In this document: one piece after another, positions 14,203-20,537 of the stretch
Layout of the letters: every line of letters starts with the position of its first letter
Position numbering within the stretch: the stretch's first letter is position 1
Assembly (NCBI GenBank): GCA_024683935.1
Contig: JAIKXV010000087.1
Span: forward strand, 1 to 23,062
DNA: 23,062 nucleotides
Direction of reading: 5' to 3'
Source of the DNA: Lachnospiraceae bacterium
Lineage (GTDB): Bacteria; Bacillota_A; Clostridia; Lachnospirales; Lachnospiraceae
The notes under the pieces: model-generated
The model's database searches: none
What the model was told of the DNA's origin: nothing
What the model saw: only the letters and a program-made list of their open reading frames with translations
Program-made: the position numbers and the translations under genes

Positions 14203-14229
14203 TCCTATATGGATGGTAACCTGCTTTTT
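14189..14229 (+). terminator. Strong hairpin terminator, copy 2 of the 41-bp repeated hairpin
   Basis: Perfect 13-bp stem AAAAAGCAGGTTA (14189-14201) with TAACCTGCTTTTT (14217-14229) and a 15-nt loop. It overlaps the stop codon of the flavodoxin remnant. It matches the hairpin at 5004-5044 at 37 of 41 positions. Confidence 0.9.
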
Positions 14230-14255
14230 AATTATATTATTTCAGGTATCATGTC

Positions 14256-14303
14256 TTGACATGCTATTACAATACAGATATAATTCGGCTAATAATCGTT
14301 AGC
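14256..14303 (+). promoter_or_regulatory. Promoter plus 16-bp dyad operator, copy 2
   Basis: -35 TTGACA (14256-14261), 17-bp spacer, perfect -10 TATAAT (14279-14284), then the dyad GCTAATAATCGTTAGC (14288-14303). It differs from copies 1 and 3 by one central base (A for T). The leader to the DUF3795 start is about 85-95 nt. Confidence 0.88.
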
Positions 14304-14386
14304 ATATGCCGCGGGGATTTCAGAGAATGATCTGCCGTATATGTGGAGCTGCGTATTTTTATCTTTATGAGAGGAGAATTTAAATT

Positions 14387-14722
14387 ATGAAAGAATTAAT
14401 TGCATACTGCGGTCTGGACTGCGAAAAATGCGATGCTTACATCGCAACTCAGAATGATGACCAGGCTCTGCGTGAAAAAACCGCAAAGCTTTGGAGTGAG
14501 ATGAACGGGGTTGAAATTACACCGGAAATGATCAACTGCGATGGATGCCGCGTTGATGGACGGAAAACTCCTTATTGCGATGGTTTATGCCAGATTAAAA
14601 ACTGCGCCCAGGAAAAACAGATGGAAACCTGCGGCAGCTGCGCGCAGTTGAAAAACTGTCCGACAGTCGGAATGGTTGTTAATAACAATCCCGATGCTTT
14701 GAAAAATCTTGAAATTAATTAA
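14387..14722 (+). CDS. DUF3795 Cys-rich protein
   Basis: A 111-residue cytoplasmic protein of the DUF3795 type. It has about eleven Cys, including YCGLDCEKCDAY at the N-terminus, CDGCRVDG in the middle, YCDGLCQIKNCA, and CGSCAQLKNCP near the end. The pattern suggests zinc or iron-sulfur binding; the family has no established function. Length is normal. GAGAGGAG lies about 10 nt before ATG 14387. It is transcribed alone from operator copy 2, so whatever controls that dyad controls this gene together with the GNAT at 3726 and rsgA. Confidence 0.85.
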   Translation: MKELIAYCGLDCEKCDAYIATQNDDQALREKTAKLWSEMNGVEITPEMINCDGCRVDGRKTPYCDGLCQIKNCAQEKQMETCGSCAQLKNCPTVGMVVNNNPDALKNLEIN

Positions 14723-14837
14723 AAATCATGCTTGACTCTCCCCCTTGTCTGATCATTAATGGATTTTACTTTACCTGTCCTGTATAATACGCTCAAATTT
14801 ATATATTAGTAAATCAAACCGGGTGGGAGATGATCAA

Positions 14838-15473
14838 ATGAAGACCAGAGAAGAAGCATTAAAATACGGACTTTCTTTTGCGGATACATTTCAGGATGCC
14901 CCCTTTCATGATCCTAACTGGCAGCTTGTCAGATATAAAGGGAATAAAAAAGCCTTTCTCTGGACATACGAAAAGGACGGGCATATCAATCTCAATGTAA
15001 AGGCTGATCCGGATAAGGCATACTTCTGGCGGAGGATCTATAAGGCTGTGATACCGGGGTATCATCAGAATAAGGATCATTGGAATACGATAATCCTGGA
15101 TGGGAGCATTCCTGATGAAGATATCAAAATTATGATCGCGGAGAGCTATGACCTTGTAAGCGACTGCCCATCAAAGCGGATCTATGAAGCGGTAAAAAAG
15201 ATTCCCTATGGCCGTGTGGCAACATATTCGCAGATAGCGGAACTCGCAGGTGACAGGAAGATGGCTCGGGCTGTGGGAAATGCTCTTCACAAGAACCCGG
15301 ATCCCGACAATATACCCTGCTTCCGTGTAGTGAATGCAAAGGGAGAACTGGCGGGAGAATTTGCCTTCGGCGGACAGGGTGCGCAGGCAAAGCTTCTTAA
15401 AGCGGAAGGAATAACAGTTTCTGACGGTAAAGTAGACTTAAACCTATTTCAATGGAAAGTAACGGACAAATGA
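14838..15473 (+). CDS. MmcQ/YjbR-like domain fused to an MGMT (Ogt-type) alkyltransferase domain
   Basis: A 211-residue two-domain protein. Residues 1 to about 108 form a YjbR-like domain (FHDPNWQLVRYKGNKKAFLW, then LNVKADPDKAYFWRR). The rest is the MGMT DNA-binding domain (YEAVKKIPYGRVATYSQIA, then GNALHKNPDPDNIPCFRVV). The acceptor Cys161 is present in PCFRVV, where classical enzymes have PCHRV, so the neighbouring His is Phe. Alkyl transfer from DNA is therefore plausible but not assured. ATG 14838 has GGGAG about 8 nt upstream; a GTG at 14823 overlaps the SD. TATAAT at about 14782 is a likely -10 with only a weak -35. Confidence 0.85.
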   Translation: MKTREEALKYGLSFADTFQDAPFHDPNWQLVRYKGNKKAFLWTYEKDGHINLNVKADPDKAYFWRRIYKAVIPGYHQNKDHWNTIILDGSIPDEDIKIMIAESYDLVSDCPSKRIYEAVKKIPYGRVATYSQIAELAGDRKMARAVGNALHKNPDPDNIPCFRVVNAKGELAGEFAFGGQGAQAKLLKAEGITVSDGKVDLNLFQWKVTDK

Positions 15474-15521
15474 AGGCAGGAAGCAGTATTTCCGCGGATT
15501 TGAAAAAATAAAATTAAAGGC

Positions 15522-15569
15522 TTGACAAAATGTGAACGGTCGTTTATTTTAATGTAAACGTCCGTTTAC
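15522..15569 (+). promoter_or_regulatory. tetR promoter with two tandem TetR-type operators
   Basis: -35 TTGACA (15522-15527) with a TATTTT-like -10 at 15545-15550. Two related 16-bp dyads lie in the region: GTGAACGGTCGTTTAT (15532-15547) in the spacer/-10, and GTAAACGTCCGTTTAC (15554-15569) just downstream. Their centres are 22 bp apart, two helical turns, on the same face. This fits cooperative binding and autorepression by the TetR protein encoded next. Confidence 0.88.
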
Positions 15570-15596
15570 TTTATGCGTTTAAAAAGGGAGCAATGA

Positions 15597-16226
15597 ATGA
15601 AAACAAATAAAGAAGAAATTATGCTGACAGCATTAAAGCTCTTTGCGGAGCGAGGTTTTGAGGCGGTATCCACAAGCATGATCGCAGGTGAACTGGGGAT
15701 CACCAAGGGGGCGCTGTATCGCCACTATAAGAGTAAGCAGGAGATCTTTGACAGTATCATAGAGAAGATGTTTGAACAGGATGAAAAACAGGCCGAAGAA
15801 ACAAACATGCCGGTGAGGGAATATGAAGAAGATGCCGAAAGCTATGAGCATACTTCACTTGAAAGTCTGTGTGAATTTGTTAATAACCAGTATACCTACT
15901 GGACTGAAAATGAATTCGCCCTGTACTTCAGAAGGATGATAACACTTGAACAGTACAGGAATGAGGATATGAAAAAACTGTATCGCGATATGCTCTCATT
16001 GGGACCGGTAAAGTATTCGGAGGATCTGTTCCGGGAGATGATAAAAAGCGGCCGCTTAAATGCGAAAGCTGAAAAACTCGGTGCCAGGAATCTGGCAATA
16101 CTTTTGTATGCGCCGCTTCAGCTGTCGATACAGCTTTATGACGCAGACGAAAAAGACAATGAAAAAATAAAGAGCGATCTTGGAAAGCTCACAAAAGAAT
16201 TTGAAAAGAGGTGGAAGAAAAAATGA
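15597..16226 (+). CDS. TetR/AcrR-family transcriptional regulator
   Basis: A 209-residue repressor. The N-terminal HTH reads EIMLTALKLFAERGFEAVST followed by MIAGELGITKGALYRHYKSK, a textbook TetR helix-turn-helix. The remaining helices form a ligand-binding/dimer domain with no recognisable ligand signature and a Lys/Glu-rich end. GGGAG lies 6 nt before ATG 15597. Tandem AACG(N2)CGTT dyads overlap its promoter. Its stop overlaps the start of the next gene (ATGA), so the GNAT is co-expressed and probably part of the response it controls. Confidence 0.93.
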   Translation: MKTNKEEIMLTALKLFAERGFEAVSTSMIAGELGITKGALYRHYKSKQEIFDSIIEKMFEQDEKQAEETNMPVREYEEDAESYEHTSLESLCEFVNNQYTYWTENEFALYFRRMITLEQYRNEDMKKLYRDMLSLGPVKYSEDLFREMIKSGRLNAKAEKLGARNLAILLYAPLQLSIQLYDADEKDNEKIKSDLGKLTKEFEKRWKKK

Positions 16227-16855
16227 GTATAACATTCAGAATAGAAGAAGAAAAAGATTACAGAGCAGTTGAGAACCTTATAAGGGAATCGTTTTGGGAT
16301 GTATACCGTCCCGGATGTCAGGAGCACTTCGTGATGCACAGGTTCAGAAAAGATCCGGCATTCGTAAAGGAACTGGATATCCTTATGGAAAAAGACGGAG
16401 AACTTATAGGTCAGAACATGTTTGTTAAAACAGCTATCAAAGCAGATGACGGCAGGGATATCCCCATCATGGCCATGGGTCCGATATGCATAGCACCTAA
16501 GTATAAAAGGCAGGGATACGGTAAGAAGATCCTGGACTACTGTCTTGATAAGGCGGCAGAACTCGGATACGGAGCAGTATTCTTTGAAGGAAATATAGAT
16601 TTCTACGGGAAAAGCGGCTTTATCACGGCAAGCAGTTACAATATCCGCTATCATGACGTTCCGGAAGGAGAGGATGCTTCATTCTTTCTCGGAAAAGAAC
16701 TGATCCCCGGATACTTAAACGGGATCACCGGAGAGTATACTCCTCCGGAAGGATATATGGCTGCTATAAATGAGCCGGAAGAATTTGCAAAATTCGATGC
16801 GCTCTTCCCTGCAAAAGAAAAGCACAGTCTACCGGGACAGCTGTTCAGCGAATAA
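16223..16855 (+). CDS. YhbS-like GNAT N-acetyltransferase
   Basis: A 210-residue GNAT. MSITFRIEEEKDYRAVENLI is the N-terminal helix, MAMGPICIAPKYKRQGYGKK is the acetyl-CoA strand and loop, and FYGKSGF closes the fold. It carries a C-terminal extension of about 60 residues ending PGQLFSE, as in YhbS-like proteins. The substrate is unknown. ATG 16223 overlaps the tetR stop codon (ATGA) and AGGTGG lies about 9 nt upstream, so translation is coupled to tetR. A GTG at 16211 within the SD is rejected as the start. Confidence 0.9.
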   Translation: MSITFRIEEEKDYRAVENLIRESFWDVYRPGCQEHFVMHRFRKDPAFVKELDILMEKDGELIGQNMFVKTAIKADDGRDIPIMAMGPICIAPKYKRQGYGKKILDYCLDKAAELGYGAVFFEGNIDFYGKSGFITASSYNIRYHDVPEGEDASFFLGKELIPGYLNGITGEYTPPEGYMAAINEPEEFAKFDALFPAKEKHSLPGQLFSE

Positions 16856-16922
16856 GCGGAAATGTGTTTTTAAGCATCAAACGATACTTCTGTTTCTATG
16901 CGGCAAACAGCGTTTCTGATCC

Positions 16923-16969
16923 TTGACATGCATATAAAATGAAACTATAATTGGCTAATTATCGTTAGC
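16923..16969 (+). promoter_or_regulatory. Promoter plus 16-bp dyad operator, copy 3
   Basis: -35 TTGACA (16923-16928), 17-bp spacer, perfect -10 TATAAT (16946-16951), then GCTAATTATCGTTAGC (16954-16969), identical to copy 1. It begins a short leader before the rsgA-like gene. Confidence 0.9.
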
Positions 16970-16985
16970 GTAAAAGAGAACAGGA

Positions 16986-18011
16986 ATGATGGATACAATG
17001 AATATAGAAACAAAAAATGAATATAAAGGGTATACTGTCTGCCGCGTTTCCGTGCAGGAAAAGGGACAGTACCGGGTGATCGGCCCGGAGGAAGAGACGT
17101 GGGCAAAGGTATCAGGGAAATTCCAGTACGAAGCAGAGACAGCGTCTGATTATCCTGCGGTAGGAGATTATGCAGCGGTGGATATCATTCCCGACGGAAT
17201 GTCAGTGATACATGCCGTGCTGCCGAGGAAGAGCGTTTTTATCCGAAAGGCCGCCGGTACCGGTAACACTGAGCAGGTAGTCGCAGCGAATGTTGACACG
17301 GTATTTCTATGTATGGCCTTAAATAACGACTTTAATATCAGGCGCATGGAGAGATACCTGACTGCGGCCTGGGACAGCGGAGCGACTCCGGTAGTACTGC
17401 TCACAAAAACGGATCTCTGTGATGACCTTGAGGATAAGATCCTGCAGGTTGAAAGTGCAGCGCCGGGGGTTGATATAATCACGTCATCATCGATGGAAGA
17501 AGATGGCCTAAGTCAGATAGAGCCATATCTTATCGAAGGAAAAACGCTTGCTTTTGTCGGGTCTTCCGGAGTCGGGAAATCTACATTGATAAACCGGCTC
17601 CTTAAAGAAGACCGGCTGGAAACAAATGGCTTAAGGAATGATGATAGGGGAAGGCACACAACCACACACCGGGAAATGATCTTCTTACCCTGCGGGGCAA
17701 CAGTCATTGATACTCCGGGAATGAGGGAGCTTGGTATGTGGGCAGCGGAATCGGGACTGTCAGCTTCTTTTGCGGACATTGAAGCCTTTGCGGAGAAGTG
17801 CCGCTTCAGGGACTGCACTCATACAACAGAACCCGGGTGCGCTGTACGCAAGGCTATAGAGAACGGAGAACTGTCGGAGGAAAGGCTTCTATCATATAAG
17901 AAGCTTGAAGCCGAGAACAGCTATTCGGAGGATTCACAGAGTTATCTTGCAGCAAAGGAAGAGAAGTTCAAAAGGATCTCCAAAGTCAACAAGTCAAACC
18001 GGAAGAGATAA
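16986..18011 (+). CDS. rsgA: RsgA-type circularly permuted GTPase (ribosome small subunit-dependent GTPase A)
   Basis: A 341-residue GTPase that acts in late 30S subunit maturation. The N-terminal OB-fold is followed by G motifs in permuted order: G4 TKTD (140-143), G1 GSSGVGKST (192-200), then G3 DTPG (242-245). A zinc knuckle follows with Cys272, Cys277, His279 and a Cys near 285 (CRFRDCTHTTEPGC). Length is normal. Housekeeping rsgA genes of Firmicutes usually sit near prkC/rpe; this isolated, operator-controlled copy may be an additional paralogue. The start is ambiguous among ATG 16986, 16989 and 16998; AGGA at 16982-16985 is very close to the first two. Confidence 0.93.
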   Translation: MMDTMNIETKNEYKGYTVCRVSVQEKGQYRVIGPEEETWAKVSGKFQYEAETASDYPAVGDYAAVDIIPDGMSVIHAVLPRKSVFIRKAAGTGNTEQVVAANVDTVFLCMALNNDFNIRRMERYLTAAWDSGATPVVLLTKTDLCDDLEDKILQVESAAPGVDIITSSSMEEDGLSQIEPYLIEGKTLAFVGSSGVGKSTLINRLLKEDRLETNGLRNDDRGRHTTTHREMIFLPCGATVIDTPGMRELGMWAAESGLSASFADIEAFAEKCRFRDCTHTTEPGCAVRKAIENGELSEERLLSYKKLEAENSYSEDSQSYLAAKEEKFKRISKVNKSNRKR

Positions 18012-18017
18012 CAGTAT

Positions 18018-18740
18018 ATGATGGAAGGAAAAATGAAGGTATTTATACTTGAAGATGACGATGCCATAAGCATGGGGCTGAAGTATTCTCTTGAAAAGGA
18101 AGGATATGAGGTTACAAGTGCGGTAAGCGTTGTTGAAGCCCGGAAGCAGTGGCAGAGCGGCTGCTATGATATCTGCATCCTGGATATAAATCTTCCGGAT
18201 GGGAATGGCTATGATGTGTGCAGCTTCATTAAAGAAAAGGAAGATGTGCCTGTGATCTTTCTAACAGCCAGTGATGCGGAAGTAAACGTGGTCATGGGAC
18301 TTGAAATGGGGGCTGACGATTATATTTGTAAGCCCTTCAGGATCAATGAGCTTATGGCAAGGATCAGGACAGTACTCAGGCGTTCCGGGAAAAGAACCGC
18401 CGGCAGTGCAGCAGAGAATCCTTTTGTAGAGAAACTTGGAAATATAAGGATCTACACAGGCGAAGCAAAGGTGACAATAAAGGACGGAGAAACAGGAGAG
18501 GAAAAGGGCATTGAACTCACAGCTCTTGAATACAGACTCCTTCTTGTTTTTTGCAGCAACAGGGGTATAGTACTTTCAAGGAACCAGCTCCTTCAGGATC
18601 TGTGGGACGTGGGAGGTGATTTTGTAAATGACAATACGCTTACGGTCTATATAAAGAGGCTTCGCGATAAGATTGAAAAAGATCCGGCGAATCCTCAGAT
18701 AATAAGGACTGTCAGAGGGCTTGGGTATATTGCGGACTGA
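18018..18740 (+). CDS. OmpR/PhoB-family response regulator
   Basis: A 240-residue transcription factor. The receiver domain has the acidic pocket FILEDDD, phospho-acceptor Asp56 in CILDINLPDG, Thr in FLTASD and Lys105 in YICKPF. The winged-helix output domain spans about residues 140-240, ending in the wing VYIKRLRDKIEKDPANPQII. It is the partner of the downstream kinase and the probable regulator of the ABC transporter genes. It follows rsgA by 6 bp. ATG 18018 is used; ATG 18033 (MKVFILEDDD) is a possible alternative but its GGAAGG is very close. Confidence 0.95.
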   Translation: MMEGKMKVFILEDDDAISMGLKYSLEKEGYEVTSAVSVVEARKQWQSGCYDICILDINLPDGNGYDVCSFIKEKEDVPVIFLTASDAEVNVVMGLEMGADDYICKPFRINELMARIRTVLRRSGKRTAGSAAENPFVEKLGNIRIYTGEAKVTIKDGETGEEKGIELTALEYRLLLVFCSNRGIVLSRNQLLQDLWDVGGDFVNDNTLTVYIKRLRDKIEKDPANPQIIRTVRGLGYIAD

Positions 18741-18758
18741 GAGAACGCTATTTAAAAT

Positions 18759-19754
18759 ATGAGAGATCGGAACTTTAACAGAATTATGATCCTTGGATCC
18801 GCTTTGACCATTGTAATGGCGATCAGCGGATTCATTTTTGCAGGAAAAACAGCAGGGATAATGCTCCTTATCTCAGGAGCGGTACTTCTTGCTGTCTTTT
18901 TTTATTATACGAAAAAGAGATATCGAAGGATCGAAGAACTGAATGATTATCTTGTAAAGATCCTGTCGGGAGACAGTGCTCCGGATATCCAGGATCAGGA
19001 GGAGGGTGAACTTTCGATACTTGCTGACAATATCTACAAAGCCGCGTCCACACTTAAGTTTCAGAATGAGATACTGAGTGAAGACAGGAAACAGCTGGCA
19101 CAGGCAATAGCAGACATAAGTCATCAGCTGAAGACACCGCTTACCTCTATGATGGTCATGAACGATCTTCTTTCCGCTGAAGAGGATAGAGAAAAACGCC
19201 GGGAATTTCTTAAGACTCAGTCTGCTCAGCTTGAAAGGATGAACTGGCTGATACAGACTCTCTTGAAACTGTCAAAGCTGGATGCGGGAACTATAGAACT
19301 AAAGCATGAAAGAGTCAGTGCAAAAGAGCTGCTGTCAGAAGTCCTGAAACCCTTTGAGATCCAGTTCGAACTTCGTGGGATCAGTTATAAACAGGATACA
19401 GCGGATATCACTTTTAACTGTGATAAAAACTGGACGGTGGAAGCTCTGCAGAATATAGTCAAGAATTGCATTGAACATATGGATGACGGAGGGGAGCTTA
19501 AGATCACTGCTGATGATACGAATCTCTTCAGCCGGATAATGATAGAGGACACAGGCTGCGGAATCGCAGAAGCTGACCTTCCGCATATATTTGAGCGTTT
19601 CTATAAGGGAAAGAATGCGGGAAAGGACAGTGTCGGGATCGGGCTTGCGCTTACCAAAGCGATCATAGAGGACCAGCATGGGGAGATCTCTGTGAAGAGT
19701 ACTGAAGGCGTGGGATCGGCCTTTGAGATAAAGCTTTATAAAACGATAGTTTAA
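18759..19754 (+). CDS. Sensor histidine kinase with two TM segments and almost no extracellular loop (BceS-like)
   Basis: A 331-residue membrane kinase. Two hydrophobic helices at about 9-28 and 32-49 are joined by only a few residues, so it has no extracellular sensor domain, as in intramembrane-sensing BceS-type kinases. The H-box ADISHQLKTPLTSM places the phospho-acceptor at His122. NIVKNCIEHM (N-box), DTGCGI (G1), FERFYKGK (F-box) and GIGLALTKAI (G2) complete the catalytic domain. It lies 18 bp after the response regulator. In BceRS systems the kinase reads transporter activity, which would explain the adjacent ABC genes. Confidence 0.94.
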   Translation: MRDRNFNRIMILGSALTIVMAISGFIFAGKTAGIMLLISGAVLLAVFFYYTKKRYRRIEELNDYLVKILSGDSAPDIQDQEEGELSILADNIYKAASTLKFQNEILSEDRKQLAQAIADISHQLKTPLTSMMVMNDLLSAEEDREKRREFLKTQSAQLERMNWLIQTLLKLSKLDAGTIELKHERVSAKELLSEVLKPFEIQFELRGISYKQDTADITFNCDKNWTVEALQNIVKNCIEHMDDGGELKITADDTNLFSRIMIEDTGCGIAEADLPHIFERFYKGKNAGKDSVGIGLALTKAIIEDQHGEISVKSTEGVGSAFEIKLYKTIV

Positions 19755-19755
19755 T

Positions 19756-19804
19756 GTGACAGGATTGTAATAAAAAAGTCACGCGATAGTAATTTCAATA
19801 TAAT
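19756..19804 (+). promoter_or_regulatory. Likely response-regulator direct repeats and -10 upstream of the ABC genes
   Basis: Two related 16-mers, GTGACAGGATTGTAAT (19756-19771) and GTCACGCGATAGTAAT (19778-19793), match at 11-12 of 16 positions with a 22-bp period. A perfect TATAAT (19799-19804) follows, and no good -35 is present. Direct repeats two helical turns apart next to a -35-less promoter are the normal layout for an activated OmpR/PhoB-type target. Confidence 0.7.
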
Positions 19805-19844
19805 AACCTACTCTCAGAAATCAAAAAGAGAAGGGAAAAATGAA

Positions 19845-20537
19845 ATGAAGATTTTGGAAATAAGAAACCTGTGCAAGGTCTACGGAAGCGGAGAGACAAA
19901 GGTAGATGCGTTAAAAGATGTTTCCTTTGATGTTGAGCAGGGAGAATTTGTTGCTATAGTCGGACCCTCAGGTTCCGGTAAGTCTACACTTATGCACATC
20001 CTTGGCGGTGTTGATACACCCACCTCAGGCGTTGTGAATATTTCAGGTACCGATATCAGTAAGCTCAATGAGACCAAGCTTGCGATATTCAGAAGAAGAC
20101 AGATCGGTCTTATCTATCAGTTCTATAATCTGATCCCGATCCTCAATGTCGAGGAAAACATGACGCTGCCGATCCTCCTTGACGGGAAGAAGCCGGATAA
20201 GAAGCTCTTAAAGGATCTTATTGATAAACTTGGGCTTTCTGACAGAGCAGGACATCTTCCGAATCAGTTGTCCGGCGGACAGCAGCAGAGGGTTTCGATC
20301 GGAAGAGCCCTGATGAATCATCCGGCACTGCTCCTTGCAGACGAGCCGACGGGGAATCTTGATTCCGGGAACAGCAGGGAGATCATATCACTCCTAAGGA
20401 AATTTAATAAGGAGAACAGACAGACCGTTATCATCATCACTCATGATGAGAGGATCGCTCTTTCCGCGGACAGGGTTATAACGATCGAAGACGGGCAGAT
20501 CACCAGGGACTCCGCAGAGGAGGTGGGTGCAAGATGA
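19845..20537 (+). CDS. ABC transporter ATP-binding protein (MacB/BceA/LolD type)
   Basis: A 230-residue ATPase. Walker A is GPSGSGKST (40-48), the Q-loop is in IYQFYNLIP, the signature LSGGQQQ begins at residue 142, Walker B is LLLADEPTGNLD (Asp166, Glu167), and the switch His200 is in IIITHDE. It powers the FtsX-type permease encoded next, with which it overlaps by 4 bp (ATGA at 20534-20537). Modules of this family extrude or free target sites from antimicrobial peptides. ATG 19845 is preceded by GAAGGG at about 10 nt. Confidence 0.96.
   Translation: MKILEIRNLCKVYGSGETKVDALKDVSFDVEQGEFVAIVGPSGSGKSTLMHILGGVDTPTSGVVNISGTDISKLNETKLAIFRRRQIGLIYQFYNLIPILNVEENMTLPILLDGKKPDKKLLKDLIDKLGLSDRAGHLPNQLSGGQQQRVSIGRALMNHPALLLADEPTGNLDSGNSREIISLLRKFNKENRQTVIIITHDERIALSADRVITIEDGQITRDSAEEVGAR

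Noticed and set aside
14732..14757. A second MerR-type promoter at TTGACTCTCCCCC
   Set aside because: The downstream half of the dyad (GGGGGAG) is missing and no -10 occurs at the right distance; only the later TATAAT near 14782 looks usable.
15532..15569. The TetR at 15597 as regulator of the three-copy GCTAAT dyad
   Set aside because: Its own promoter carries a different dyad (AACG(N2)CGTT), so there is no reason to link it to the GCTAA(N6)TTAGC sites.
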